The translations under genes were made by a program, and so were the position numbers. A DNA stretch of 64,000 bases from Brotaphodocola catenula (GTDB lineage: Bacteria > Bacillota > Clostridia > Lachnospirales > Lachnospiraceae): positions 1 through 64,000 of the forward strand of contig JAJEPU010000009.1 of NCBI GenBank assembly GCA_020686985.1, read 5' to 3'. This document shows, piece after piece, positions 9,277 to 18,883 of this stretch (positions within the stretch are counted from its first letter, which is position 1; each line of letters begins with the position of its first letter). The notes beneath the pieces were generated by a model that was not told the origin of the DNA, searched no databases, and saw nothing but the letters and a program-made list of their open reading frames with translations.

Positions 9277-9293
9277 CAATCTTGGCACACAAA

Positions 9294-9340
9294 AAGAACC
9301 GGTTCTTTTGCTTTACTGGCAGAAGACCGGTTCTTCTAAT
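9294..9340. terminator. Terminator after hydA
   Basis: AAGAACCGGT (9294-9303) pairs perfectly with ACCGGTTCTT (9326-9335), followed by CTAATTTTG. It lies 50 bases after the hydrogenase stop, between convergent genes, and probably serves both directions. Each arm is itself part of a local palindrome. Confidence 0.65.
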
Positions 9341-9468
9341 TTTGTATTTTGTCTGTACCTGTATTTTGTTTGTCTTTTGTTTCCTGCCTTTTCGGTCTTT
9401 ATCTCGCCACAAGCATTTACTTACTTCAAGTACAATATAAATGCTATGGTGTGCAGTAACAGTGCCTC

Positions 9469-10236
9469 TTATTTTAACTTGCTGTACTCTTCATCGGTTA
9501 CCGGCTCACACCACTCATTCGAGGTCTCCTCGCCCGGTACCTCGATAGCAAGATGGCTGAACCAGCTGTCCGGTGCTGCACCGTGCCAGTGCTTTACCTC
9601 TGCCGGAATGTTGATGCAATCGCCCGGCTTCATCTCAACCGCTTCCTTGCCCTCTTCCTGATAATATCCACGTCCGGCTACACAGACAAGAATCTGTCCG
9701 CCATCACTCTTTGCATGATGAATATGCCAGTTGTTTCGGCATCCCGGCTCAAATGTCACATTGTGAATTCCAACCTGGCTCGTCGATACCGGAGCAAGAT
9801 AGCTCTGTCCGATAAAATACTTTGCATATGCCACATTCGGCTCACCAATCGGGAATACCATTGACTTTGCATGAGCTCTCATCGCCTCATCCTCATACGG
9901 GAGATCTCCTTCATTGACATTCCAAACCTCTTTTGCAAGGTTGAAAACTGCCCAGCCCTTCGGCCATCCTGCATAAAATGCGACATGAGTGATGATGCTT
10001 GCAATCTCCTTCTGGGTGACACCATGTGCCTTTGCGTTCTGAAGATGGAATTTCAGAGAAGAATCCGTGATACCGGAAGCCATGAGGGCTACTACGGTGA
10101 TGATGCTTCTGGTCTTCACATCAATATCCTGATTGTTCCAGTTTTCTCCAAAGAGAACGTCATCGTTATAATGTGCAAACTCCGGAGCAAATTCCCCGAG
10201 CGCATTTCTTCCTGCTGTCTGTACAATTTTTGCCAT
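9469..10236 (-). CDS. Carboxymuconolactone decarboxylase-cupin fusion protein
   Basis: A 255-aa two-domain protein. Residues about 10-115 match the AhpD/carboxymuconolactone-decarboxylase fold (TRSIITVVALMASG, then the HVAFYAGWPKGWAVF helix). The AhpD CxxC redox pair is absent, so peroxidase-reductant activity is unlikely. Residues about 150-245 form a cupin with ligand pattern HIHHAKSDGGQ and a second motif ending HWHG. Such fusions occur in anaerobes beside flavodoxins and LysR regulators; the substrate is not established. Start at 10236 is chosen because GGAAGG lies upstream, instead of the longer open frame to 10269. It is the last gene of a probable LysR-flavodoxin-CMD block on the minus strand. 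Confidence 0.85.
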   Translation of the reverse strand: MAKIVQTAGRNALGEFAPEFAHYNDDVLFGENWNNQDIDVKTRSIITVVALMASGITDSSLKFHLQNAKAHGVTQKEIASIITHVAFYAGWPKGWAVFNLAKEVWNVNEGDLPYEDEAMRAHAKSMVFPIGEPNVAYAKYFIGQSYLAPVSTSQVGIHNVTFEPGCRNNWHIHHAKSDGGQILVCVAGRGYYQEEGKEAVEMKPGDCINIPAEVKHWHGAAPDSWFSHLAIEVPGEETSNEWCEPVTDEEYSKLK

Positions 10237-10297
10237 TGTTCCATTCCTTCCCTTCTGTGAATTTTTCATCTATCTGTGCATTTCTAATTCACATCTA

Positions 10298-10771
10298 TCA
10301 GTCCACGGACTGCAACCACTTCTCAACTTCCTGCTTATTGGCTCTGTTTAAAAGTCCACCCTCAACAAACTCTGCCTTCGGTGCAGACGGCTGAAGCTCT
10401 CTGACGGTATTGCCAAATCCGCTTCCACCAGAAGTTGCAAACAGAACAATCTTCTTTCCGGAGAAATCATATTTTTCCAGGAATGTATTGATGATTGTCG
10501 GTGCAACATACCACCAGATCGGGAACCCCAGAATGATCTCATCGTAATTCTCGACAGCGAACTCCTCGCCTGCAATCTCCGGGCGGATCTTCTTGTCACT
10601 CATCTCAACACTGCTTCTGGATTTCTTGTTCATCCAATCCAGATCTGCTCTCGTGTACGGTACTTTCGGTGTAATCTCATACAAATCACAGTTACCTGCC
10701 TCTGCAATCATCTGAGCTACTTTCTTTGTCACTCCACTTGCACTGAAAAATGCTACGACTCTCTTCTTCAT
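10298..10771 (-). CDS. Flavodoxin
   Basis: A 157-aa FMN electron carrier. The N-terminal phosphate-binding loop reads FSASGVTKKVAQ. The second flavin contact is GFPIWWYVAPTI with two Trp, and ATSGGSGFGNT follows; length is as expected for the family. It lies 61 bases upstream of the CMD-cupin gene on the same strand and downstream of a broken LysR gene, so the three probably form one redox-related neighbourhood. The start is supported by AGGAGGTATCAGC immediately upstream. Confidence 0.9.
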   Translation of the reverse strand: MKKRVVAFFSASGVTKKVAQMIAEAGNCDLYEITPKVPYTRADLDWMNKKSRSSVEMSDKKIRPEIAGEEFAVENYDEIILGFPIWWYVAPTIINTFLEKYDFSGKKIVLFATSGGSGFGNTVRELQPSAPKAEFVEGGLLNRANKQEVEKWLQSVD

Positions 10772-10997
10772 TGCTGATACCTCCTACTTTATGAATCAAT
10801 CACATTCTGCTCACAGATCTTTTTTGTCTGCACGCAATGAAACTAAGTTTTTTTCGCACAAGTTTTCTTGCCTGTCATTTCTGTCTGCCTCTTCTGTCCC
10901 TTGCACAGTACCGTATCATTACGCGCATATTTATTATATAATCTTCGGTCTCATTATGTCTAATACCTATTTTATATGAATATTTATGCCTTGTAAG

Positions 10998-11042
10998 CAT
11001 TGTTATAATTTTATAGCTCAAACAATTCCTACCCGTGTACGG
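10998..11042. repeat. Diverged copy of the intergenic hairpin repeat (copy D)
   Basis: The plus strand ends in CCTACCCGTGTAC. The copy upstream of nrdR has CCTACCCGTGTGC in the same position, preceded by a similarly spaced but degenerated A/T stem. This copy lies in the space between the LysR stop and the flavodoxin gene. CCCGTGTACGGGG forms its own palindrome. Confidence 0.4.
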
Positions 11043-11045
11043 GGA

Positions 11046-11943
11046 CTAAACATTTTCGTTTTCATGCGTCTGATAAGCGATGACCTCCTCGATAAAACGT
11101 CTCACAGCCGGAGAATACGGAATATTTCTTCGCCATGCAATCACAGTGCTCGTCTTGATTTCCGGATAAAGTCTGCGCTGAACAATCAGATTTTTATCCC
11201 AATACCGGGTTGCCCCCTCAATCGAGACCGGATACCCCAGACCATGCTTTGCCATGACACCCGCATTTGTGCCGAGGTTGCTCGTAAACGCAATGTTGAT
11301 TTTGCTAAAATCCGCGCCAAACCAATTCGCAAGCTCACTCTGGACATTCGTGCGCTCCGGTACAATCAGAGGCAGTTTGATCAAATCTTCTTTCGTGATA
11401 AATTCTTTTTTCACAAGCGGATCGTCCGCGCGTAACGTCACGACCCAGTGATCGCTCCCATGAATCCGAATGTAATCCAGCCCCTCGGTGCTGACCGGCT
11501 CAAAAAAGAGTCCGATATCCACAAGTCCCCGTCCCATCATCTCCGAGATCGTGTCTGCGGTTCCCGTGTGGATTGCAAACTGGACAAGCGGATATTTTTC
11601 CTTATACTGCTTACAGATCTCCGCCAAGACTTCCACCGCCATAAATTCCCCGCATCCCACAGTGATCGTTCCCTCAACCGACTCATCGTCACTCTTGAAT
11701 TCACTTCGGATCTTCTCCTCCAAATCCACAATCTCGAGCGCCCGCCGTTTCAAGAGCAGACCCTCATTTGTGAGCGTAATGCCTGTGACCACCGCGGTCA
11801 AAAAGTTTCGCCCCAAGCTCATCCTCAAGCCCTGCAAGCTGTCTCGAAAGCGTTGGCTGGGTGATATTTAACTTTTCTGCCGCCCTCGTGAAACTCTGTT
11901 CCCTTGCAACTGTCAAAAAATAGCGCAGTACTCTCAAATCCAT
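11046..11943 (-). pseudogene. LysR-family regulator, frameshifted after the HTH
   Basis: ATG at 11943 (GGGGAAG upstream) opens a typical LysR N-terminus: [20 protein letters not shown], then [20 protein letters not shown], ending in KLFDRGGHR. An extra base at about 11781 shifts the frame into an early TGA at 11764-11766. The remainder ([20 protein letters not shown], then the periplasmic-binding-like effector domain to 11046) is intact in another frame. Dropping one C restores about 298 residues, the normal family length. Without correction only 59 residues of HTH would be made. Real loss, or a base-calling error, cannot be told apart here. The neighbouring flavodoxin and CMD-cupin genes are the obvious candidate targets, as LysR regulators usually act on adjacent genes. 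Confidence 0.85.
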
Positions 11944-12055
11944 AAATTCTTCCCCTTAACTTTCTGATACAATCTCACTTGTAAAGGCTATTCTCATTTT
12001 TATAAACACGTTCTTATTTATCTTAATTCTTATTACCTGATGGCATAATACATTT

Positions 12056-12310
12056 TTATTTTAATCTCCATCTTGCATATCGATTTTTTCCACAAGTCTC
12101 CACAATATCATCATCTAAACCTTTATTGCGAACATACGCTGCCTTTTGTCCTACAATATCTGCTACTTTAAATGATACATAAATATTTGGATATCGTCCT
12201 TCTACTAGCCCTCTTCTTTTTAAAGTCTTAAAACTTTCTTTAGAGATTACTTCATATTTTTGAACTTTGTCCAACAAAAATTGTTCCCGTTCGACCTGAC
12301 CCGCATTATA
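12056..12310 (-). pseudogene. Remnant of an AlbA_2/Schlafen-type ATP-binding protein
   Basis: Open stretch without a good start. It reads GQVEREQFLLDKVQKYEVIS, then SKESFKTLKRRGLVEGRYPN, IYVSFKVADIVGQKAAYVRN and a short tail ending ARWRLK. From memory of the family, this is the C-terminal part of AlbA_2-domain ATP-binding or HTH proteins common in Lachnospiraceae. The winged-helix segment that normally lies between the GLDDD motif and the end seems deleted, and everything upstream is gone. It marks the left boundary of the A+T-rich defence island. The family assignment is moderate; that it is a fragment is likely. Confidence 0.5.
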
Positions 12311-12423
12311 CTAGAACAAAAGGGCAGTTAGCAGGAAAATATTCGAATACTCATAAAAGAGCATACTGATCTAAAATACGAGTCAAAAGAGAACGGGATA
12401 AGTATGCCCATATAAAAATTAAG

Positions 12424-12464
12424 AAGCAGAAACCATAGTTTATAAATGCTTGCGATTTCTGCTT
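12424..12464. terminator. Terminator of the DprA/PRTase pair
   Basis: A 9-bp stem AAGCAGAAA/TTTCTGCTT with a 23-base loop lies 28 bases beyond the PRTase stop. On the minus strand it is followed by CTTAATTTTTATATG, and on the plus strand by TTTGC; either direction is possible. Confidence 0.5.
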
Positions 12465-12491
12465 TTTGCTAAAGTTAATGACATTGCTTTT

Positions 12492-13712
12492 TTATTCGGT
12501 TTCAAATATCTGTTTATTTACTGTGCTACAAAATTCTTTCCATCCCACTTCAAAATCTTTTACCGTTTTGCACCTCGTACAACTATAAAAAAATTTCTTT
12601 GTTTTGCTATTAATTAACAATTTCATTGGCATTCCACACTTTGGGCATAAAACATCTGGCTGTTCTGATGACCAATAGTTTCCAGGATACTGATTTACTG
12701 CTAAGACAATCGGCAAAACCAACTTTGCTCCTGCTTGATACATTACTTTTGCGCATTCTTTTATGGTCGCACCAGTTGTAACAACGTCATCTAAAATAAT
12801 AACTGTTTTTCCATCTAATCTCCCATCATAAGCAAATACACCCGAAATATTTTCCTGTCTATCCGCTGAAGATCTCCCTTTTTGTTTTGGATATTCCCTT
12901 ATACATCGAAATTGATTTTCAAGATTCTTTATATTACAATCGTTTTCAATCTGATCCAAAATCATATGAAAACGATTCTTCTCGCCTAAATGTGGTGGAA
13001 CCGAACACACTCCATATACGTCTGTATGTTTCATGATTCCATGTATTGCACCCTCATATAACTTCAAAAAAGTATCATTATATACTCCAAATGCCTTACT
13101 TGAAGGATTCTTATTTAAAAAAACAGCAGACGAATACAGATGTTTCTGGCTCATATAATGCGTATACGAATAGTATCTCCCTAACACACGCATTCGTAAT
13201 TCTGGCTGTTTTTCTAACATTACCGCAACCATAAGACGATTGCGATCACCTTTTCCCGAAACAATACTTTCACCAACATATCCCCCTATTCCTAACTTTA
13301 AGTGATTTTTAAAATACAGGAAATCAGGGCACAAAATATCTGGCGATGTACTAATATCCTCATAACCCACATGATTCGTAATCCAAATCGTTCCACTGCA
13401 AAAAGTTAATGCACGTCTCAGAAATAAAATATTACAGGAAACATACGCTAATTCTGTTGTTTGAACATTCAATGCTTTTAAAGCATACATATGTAAAACT
13501 GGTGTCGGTGCCCATTTTGCCAAATACTCTTTCATTCCCAAAATCGTTTTTAAACCAAAACGTTCTTTTAATTTTTTCTGCGTTTCACTCACCGAAGTCA
13601 AAAACAAACAATTATAAGAAGAAATAATCTCATCCCACTCACAAATATTTATATTTTCAAAACTATCTACATCAATCACCAATGCTTTTAGTTCTGTTAT
13701 ACAGCGGTACAT
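12492..13712 (-). CDS. Phosphoribosyltransferase-domain protein (ShosT-like toxin candidate)
   Basis: A 406-aa protein. The clear element is a type-I phosphoribosyltransferase PRPP loop, VIILDDVVTTGATIKECA, near residues 308-325. It is preceded by about 300 residues without a domain I recognise. The C-terminus is a zinc-ribbon: CPKCGMPM and, 20 residues on, CTRCK. It starts three bases after the stop of a DprA-like gene, so the two are co-expressed. A PRTase protein paired with a DprA homologue is the composition of ShosTA, a described toxin-antitoxin phage-defence system with a PRTase toxin. By analogy this is the toxin partner, but the long N-terminus and zinc ribbon differ from a simple ComF or PRTase. 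A competence role (ComF-DprA) is less likely, since no com genes are near. Confidence 0.7.
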   Translation of the reverse strand: MYRCITELKALVIDVDSFENINICEWDEIISSYNCLFLTSVSETQKKLKERFGLKTILGMKEYLAKWAPTPVLHMYALKALNVQTTELAYVSCNILFLRRALTFCSGTIWITNHVGYEDISTSPDILCPDFLYFKNHLKLGIGGYVGESIVSGKGDRNRLMVAVMLEKQPELRMRVLGRYYSYTHYMSQKHLYSSAVFLNKNPSSKAFGVYNDTFLKLYEGAIHGIMKHTDVYGVCSVPPHLGEKNRFHMILDQIENDCNIKNLENQFRCIREYPKQKGRSSADRQENISGVFAYDGRLDGKTVIILDDVVTTGATIKECAKVMYQAGAKLVLPIVLAVNQYPGNYWSSEQPDVLCPKCGMPMKLLINSKTKKFFYSCTRCKTVKDFEVGWKEFCSTVNKQIFETE

Positions 13713-13715
13713 AAT

Positions 13716-14957
13716 TTATCCCTCGATTGTAATAGATTCCGACCAACTATTCCACGTTGTAGCATCTTCTTGCTCTGGTTGGGAATTCCAAAAATCATCC
13801 AGTATAAGTTGTTCTGCTTCCAAGTCAGCTTGAAATATATTGCTTTCTGCCAAGATTCTCAAGACATCCATAGGCGTTTTTACTGGAAGCGCCCCGCGTT
13901 CTACATACTTTGCTGGCCAACTTATTGTTTTCATTTTTAATGCCGATTCCGGAATCAGTACTTTTCTTCCCTGCTTTAATGCAAAATCTGCCTGTTTCAA
14001 CGCTCCCGACGTTTCTCCGGCTTCCATAATCACAGTTGCCAATGACAATCCGCTCATCGTTCCATTTCTCAACGGAAAAAACCAACGTTCCGTCATATTG
14101 GCTGGCGAAAATTGTGATACAACCAAGCCTTTTTCTTCTATCTGCTGTTGAACCCATCTATTTTCCGACGGATAATACTGATTTAAATTTGTTCCAATTA
14201 CTGCAATCGTATTATAATTAGATTTCAGCGCAGCAAGATGAGCATTCACATCGATTCCTTTTGCCAATCCAGAAACCACCGTAATGCCATTCTGCCCCAG
14301 CGATCTTGCTAACCGTATTGTATTTTCCTTTGAATTTTCAGAAGCCTGCCGCGATCCAACCAAAGCTACCGTTCTCGTTTCGTATAGCAACGATTTTTTT
14401 CCTCTTATATACAAAAATCTTGGTGCCTGTTCTGTTTTGGCAAGTAACGGCGGATAATCTCTGCTTCCTCGCTTTATAATTTCATCTGTCTCCCGTAGCG
14501 TAAAAAAAGCCATTTTTGCTTTTTCATATTCTTTTAAAAGTACTTTTCTGTCTACTGAAAAAAACTCTGCATATTCCTCTGCCATATTTTCCATATCCAT
14601 AGGAATATCTAACTGATGCGTCTTTCCAAAACTGTCAAACAAAGGTTCCAATTTGTGCTCTGTCATACAAAGTACATTCATTAGAGTTGCGAAATTTAAT
14701 GCCTCACATTTTGTTCCTGTATCAAAAACAAACATTCCGCTTCCTACCTTTCTTTCAACTTCAGAAAAAATCTTCAGTTCTTTTTTTCTTCGCTCCAATT
14801 CATCAATATGGAAAATCGTACCAGAGGCATTTTTTTTCAAAGGTTTAATCTTTCCTTCTTTCACAAGTTTATTCAGTCTCTGTACTGTAATTCCCAAAAA
14901 TTCGGCTGCCTCTTTAGAAAAAAACAATTGATCCGCTAAAACTTCTACTCCATTCAT
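13716..14957 (-). CDS. DprA-like protein with N-terminal HTH (ShosA-like antitoxin candidate)
   Basis: A 413-aa protein. Residues 8-55 form a MerR/excisionase-type helix-turn-helix (FFSKEAAEFLGITVQRLNKL). After a helical linker, residues about 150-370 carry the DprA/Smf Rossmann fold: DYPPLLAKTEQAPRFLYIRG, then VALVGSRQAS and SGLAKGIDVNAH. The GGLSVVVEA-like element is present as SGLSLATVIMEAG. Housekeeping DprA lacks this N-terminal HTH and usually ends in a winged helix, so this is probably not the competence DprA. It has its own promoter and is followed after three bases by a PRTase gene. In ShosTA the DprA-type protein is the antitoxin; the HTH would allow autoregulation (inference). Confidence 0.75.
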   Translation of the reverse strand: MNGVEVLADQLFFSKEAAEFLGITVQRLNKLVKEGKIKPLKKNASGTIFHIDELERRKKELKIFSEVERKVGSGMFVFDTGTKCEALNFATLMNVLCMTEHKLEPLFDSFGKTHQLDIPMDMENMAEEYAEFFSVDRKVLLKEYEKAKMAFFTLRETDEIIKRGSRDYPPLLAKTEQAPRFLYIRGKKSLLYETRTVALVGSRQASENSKENTIRLARSLGQNGITVVSGLAKGIDVNAHLAALKSNYNTIAVIGTNLNQYYPSENRWVQQQIEEKGLVVSQFSPANMTERWFFPLRNGTMSGLSLATVIMEAGETSGALKQADFALKQGRKVLIPESALKMKTISWPAKYVERGALPVKTPMDVLRILAESNIFQADLEAEQLILDDFWNSQPEQEDATTWNSWSESITIEG

Positions 14958-14981
14958 GCTTATCCTCTCCCTTATAAAGAA

Positions 14982-15010
14982 ATATTAATTTATGGGTTTC
15001 AAATTGTCAA
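14982..15010 (-). promoter_or_regulatory. Promoter of the DprA/PRTase pair
   Basis: Minus-strand -35 TTGACA (15005-15010) and -10 TAATAT (14982-14987) are separated by exactly 17 bases. The -10 ends 25 bases upstream of the start codon, and GGGAGAGG precedes the ATG. Confidence 0.75.
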
Positions 15011-15054
15011 CCCTTAATGAATTGTTTTATAAAATCCGTTTATCAAAACAAGAA

Positions 15055-15096
15055 AACCTACATAACCGATACCATATTCTGTCGGTTATGTAGGTT
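15055..15096. terminator. Strong bidirectional terminator after the YobI-like gene
   Basis: A perfect 15-bp inverted repeat: AACCTACATAACCGA (15055-15069) and its complement TCGGTTATGTAGGTT (15082-15096), with a 12-base loop. On the minus strand it is followed by TTCTTGTTTTG. It separates the P-loop NTPase gene from the DprA/PRTase promoter. Confidence 0.8.
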
Positions 15097-15214
15097 CCTT
15101 ATAAAACAGATTTCTCAGGAATCAGAAACTCTGCCTCGGATTTTTGATCTTAATCGTTCAGATAAATTTTTCTTACCTTTATGCAACAAACGCATTTTCA
15201 TTGATCTGGTCAAT

Positions 15215-18200
15215 TTATGCTTTCACAGCCTTTACCCAACATAATAAAATACTTTTCCTCTTTTCTATTCCTTTAACCGGATCAAAATCAGTCTTTTCCT
15301 TTATTGAATAGCTCGTTATATAAGAAATTTCTTTCAAACGTTCAGCTAATCTTCTGTTTTCATCTGTATCTTCTAGTTCAACACTATGCTTTTTGCTCCT
15401 ATTACAGAAACCCATATATTGGGGCGACAATCCTTGAAAGCAGTCTCGAAAATCTGAAATCCCCAAAATAAAGCGGTACTTAATCATCAATTTATTTTTT
15501 TCTTCTTTCAATGGTAACTTTTCCCACGCAAGATAAAACAATGATTTACTAATATCCACGTTTATATTAAGCAGACATTGAGCAAGATCAGTAGACATAT
15601 AATCCTCACCAAAAGTTTCTAAAAGTATTCTTGCCATAGAAGAATCTAACCTCGGAGAACTAAACAATGCTTCCAACAATGTTTCACTCATAGAAATATT
15701 TTCTATTAGCTTTCTATATTCTTCTTGATTATATAAAATAAAATCTACACATAAACTAGGATATGTCATTTCTAACTCATCATACATATCAATATTAAAA
15801 GGAATATATTTTTTTCTAATCAATATCTGGATTTTCTTTTCGGTGATATTGTTCATTGGAATATCAAATGCTTTTAACTCTAATTTCTGTAATAACTTTT
15901 CTAACACAGCATTATCAATAGAGCTCGTAATAATCGCCTTTGTAAATTCCTCGCCTATACATTGATTATCTAAATACTCCAATTTTTGACTGCTTATTTC
16001 AAGGTATCGAATCAACTCTGCTGTAAGACCATATCTATCCCAATAGCATTTAATATTTTCCCACTTTACCTTCACTTTATTTTTTTCTAATAATTCATCC
16101 CAAAGTTTTTTCACTTGTTTATTTAATTCAACACCGAAACTTCCACAACATATTGAAATATCATCTAAGCAAAATTCCTCATGATTAATTATTTTCAAGC
16201 AAAGTTCTGAATCTTCAACGGACCGCTCTAACAAATCTATAACTTGCTCTTTAGACTCTTTGGTATTAGCTTTCGCCAATACTATTGCTTCCACATAATC
16301 CTTTAGATTTTCTTGTATATACTTAATCAACGGTGCATATCCCAATGCAGTAGCCACTGTATAATTCTGCGTATCTAATCCCGCAACCATAGACTCATTT
16401 ATAAATTCTACAATTCTACGGATCATCATGGAATTTAATTGATAATGTTGATCTTCAAAAATACATCTCAAAACTTTTTCTGAAACACCATCAATAGAAA
16501 TATTCGTAAATACAATCTCTAAGTTTTCGATTAAAACAATAACTTTTTCATCCGAAATATTCGATAATTGTTGCAATATATCTGGATTTTCTTCTACAAA
16601 ACGATTCACTTCACAATCACTGTTTAAAGCGATTAACTTCTCTATTTCCACATTATCAATGAGTAATCGTAGATAAAAAAGTTTCCTCTCATACGTCAAT
16701 GATACCTTTTCCGCAATATAACTCCACATATTTGACCATTTCATCGCCAATAGTCTAGTTAACTTTTCTTTATAATGCGTTTGCTCAATAAATTCATTTA
16801 TAAAATTCCAACATTCTTCTGTTTCATCTGATAATTGCGTAATTAACGCATCCCTCTTTTCAAGTTCTACCTCTTTAGACAATAACTCTTCCAAAAGAAT
16901 AAAATTTAAAACACTCTTTTGTTCAAACTCATATACCTGTAAATGCTGTATAACTCTATCAACTTTCGTCAAATTATAATTATACGGCATCCTCTCCATA
17001 TTTTTAATTGCTAATATGAAGTTCATATCTTCCCTTGTAATGCTTGTTCCCTTAAAATAATTGATATAATTCGCATATTTCTCGTCAATATATCCTCTAC
17101 GAAGCATAAATACAAGCACTTTATTTTCCCTAACTTTTTCAGATAATACATCACAAACGCCAAATTTTTCTATAAGTTTTTTCAGTGACCATCCAGAAAG
17201 TTCATGTACCTTTTTCTTCAATTCCTCAATTTCAGCTTTCATTGAAACAACTGTTTTTTCTTGTACAATTTTCAGATTTATTATTCTTTCATAATACAGT
17301 TTAAATATTTTTTGGAAATCATCTATTGATATATCTGCTGTTCGACCATCCCATGTATAATAATAAATAACAACCTTTTTCAAACGTTCCAACTTTGATA
17401 AATCGAAAATGTCTTCCATTATTTTTTTTACATCATACTCCTTATAATAACTTTCATTTATTCTATAAGGAATTCCCTGCCAATTTACCATAGCACCAAA
17501 CATAGCTGTTTTAAGTTCATTGATTTCGTTTAAGCGATCGTCATTATAGTTTTCTAATCGATCTGTATTCTCATTAATTCTATCCTTCCATTCTGCGCAT
17601 TGTCTCACAATATAATTTTGTTTATCTATAAAAGCCTGTTTTACAATTCCTCTTTCCGTTTGAAGATTTGCAAAATCTCTTGGATACAAATTTTTAAAAA
17701 TAATCAATGCCATCATATTTTCATCAGATAGCTTGAGCTCTTGATCTATTAAAATAACCTTTTTATACAATACAAACTCATTATAGATATTCTGAAGGAT
17801 TCGCATATCCTCTACATATGGCGCTACATCTAATATAAATTCCTGAGAGATTTTATGTGTAATTTCTTTATCTCTTGCTTTTTCAATTTTTTGTAAAAAT
17901 ATCTCTCCTGAATTTGTTGAATTTATAATCGGAATTACTGGGACAATAAAATCAAAAAATTTTGTTCGATCTGTATCCGTAAATATATCATCTCTAATAG
18001 CATATACAAAGACAATACGATCTTTTATCCCATCATAATTATTTAATAACGTATTCAGTTCTCGAAGATGGATAAAAATTGAGGGATTTTCTAGACGATC
18101 AAGATCTTCAAAAAACACAATGCGATACTTGGTTTCTTCAAAAAAATACACAATCTCATCCATGTTTTTATTAAAAACTGTTTCTGTGGTGGTTTCCGTA

Positions 18201-18883
18201 TTTTTTACTACTGTATCCGCAGGTAACTTAACTTCATCTACTTTAAACCGAAATAACACAGCGCGATATATTCTAGCGATAACCGCACACATGGCAATAC
18301 AAAACACAATAAAAATCCTAATTGAAATATGTTTTTCTAGTTTAATTTTTTCTCCTGCTTCTTGTATTTTTTCGATTATTGATTGCAAAACATCCGGATA
18401 AAATATCCAACAAAGTACTATTAAAATACTTACTCCTAAAATTAAATATGCCCAGATCTTCTTCCAATTAATCTTATGTAGTTTTCGATACCTACTTTGT
18501 GGTATCTTTTTATAATTAACTTTATAAAATAATTGTTTTAAAATTCCTAATTCAATTTCATCCCTATCCAATAAAATTCGTTTGGGATTTCCCTCCTCAT
18601 CTGTTTGATTTTCAATAAACGTTGCCATTGAAATACGAAGAGTTTTCCATTTTATAATTTTATGTTTTTTTAAATATGTTTCAATAATACTACTCTTACC
18701 TGATCCATAAGGACCTGCTAAGGCAATATTTTTTACATTTTTTTGTTTTATCGCCCAATGTAATGTATTTAGATATTCCTCTCCATTTTCGATATTATCA
18801 ATAGGAGCAAGATTCGTAAATTCTGTATCTTTTTTCAATATTTTATTTATCAGTTTTCTAATTTTTTCCCAAAATTTTATCGT
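15215..18883 (-). CDS. YobI/KAP-like membrane P-loop NTPase
   Basis: Large NTPase of about 1,222 aa. Counting from the downstream TTG (18838), the Walker A is AGPYGSGKSS (41-50), and two membrane helices lie near 128-150 and 172-193. The Walker B region reads YRIVFFEDLDRLE near 238-250. The C-terminal 900 residues are helical, with no motif I recognise. This matches the YobI-type ATPase family (KAP-like, membrane-inserted NTPase), which is often found in defence islands. The canonical start is missing. A perfect AAGGAGG (18891-18897) stands seven bases before an in-frame ACG at 18883-18881, and 15 protein-like codons (IKFWEKIRKLINKI) lead to the TTG. The true start may be ACG or a mutated ATG; TTG at 18838 has no ribosome site. 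It follows the restriction operon by about 100 bases. Confidence 0.75.
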   Translation of the reverse strand, partial: TIKFWEKIRKLINKILKKDTEFTNLAPIDNIENGEEYLNTLHWAIKQKNVKNIALAGPYGSGKSSIIETYLKKHKIIKWKTLRISMATFIENQTDEEGNPKRILLDRDEIELGILKQLFYKVNYKKIPQSRYRKLHKINWKKIWAYLILGVSILIVLCWIFYPDVLQSIIEKIQEAGEKIKLEKHISIRIFIVFCIAMCAVIARIYRAVLFRFKVDEVKLPADTVVKNTETTTETVFNKNMDEIVYFFEETKYRIVFFEDLDRLENPSIFIHLRELNTLLNNYDGIKDRIVFVYAIRDDIFTDTDRTKFFDFIVPVIPIINSTNSGEIFLQKIEKARDKEITHKISQEFILDVAPYVEDMRILQNIYNEFVLYKKVILIDQELKLSDENMMALIIFKNLYPRDFANLQTERGIVKQAFIDKQNYIVRQCAEWKDRINENTDRLENYNDDRLNEINELKTAMFGAMVNWQGIPYRINESYYKEYDVKKIMEDIFDLSKLERLKKVVIYYYTWDGRTADISIDDFQKIFKLYYERIINLKIVQEKTVVSMKAEIEELKKKVHELSGWSLKKLIEKFGVCDVLSEKVRENKVLVFMLRRGYIDEKYANYINYFKGTSITREDMNFILAIKNMERMPYNYNLTKVDRVIQHLQVYEFEQKSVLNFILLEELLSKEVELEKRDALITQLSDETEECWNFINEFIEQTHYKEKLTRLLAMKWSNMWSYIAEKVSLTYERKLFYLRLLIDNVEIEKLIALNSDCEVNRFVEENPDILQQLSNISDEKVIVLIENLEIVFTNISIDGVSEKVLRCIFEDQHYQLNSMMIRRIVEFINESMVAGLDTQNYTVATALGYAPLIKYIQENLKDYVEAIVLAKANTKESKEQVIDLLERSVEDSELCLKIINHEEFCLDDISICCGSFGVELNKQVKKLWDELLEKNKVKVKWENIKCYWDRYGLTAELIRYLEISSQKLEYLDNQCIGEEFTKAIITSSIDNAVLEKLLQKLELKAFDIPMNNITEKKIQILIRKKYIPFNIDMYDELEMTYPSLCVDFILYNQEEYRKLIENISMSETLLEALFSSPRLDSSMARILLETFGEDYMSTDLAQCLLNINVDISKSLFYLAWEKLPLKEEKNKLMIKYRFILGISDFRDCFQGLSPQYMGFCNRSKKHSVELEDTDENRRLAERLKEISYITSYSIKEKTDFDPVKGIEKRKSILLCWVKAVKA

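Noticed and set aside
13716-14957. Housekeeping competence DprA
   Set aside because: N-terminal excisionase-type HTH, A+T-rich island context and tight pairing with a PRTase-zinc ribbon gene fit a defence toxin-antitoxin pair better than natural transformation.
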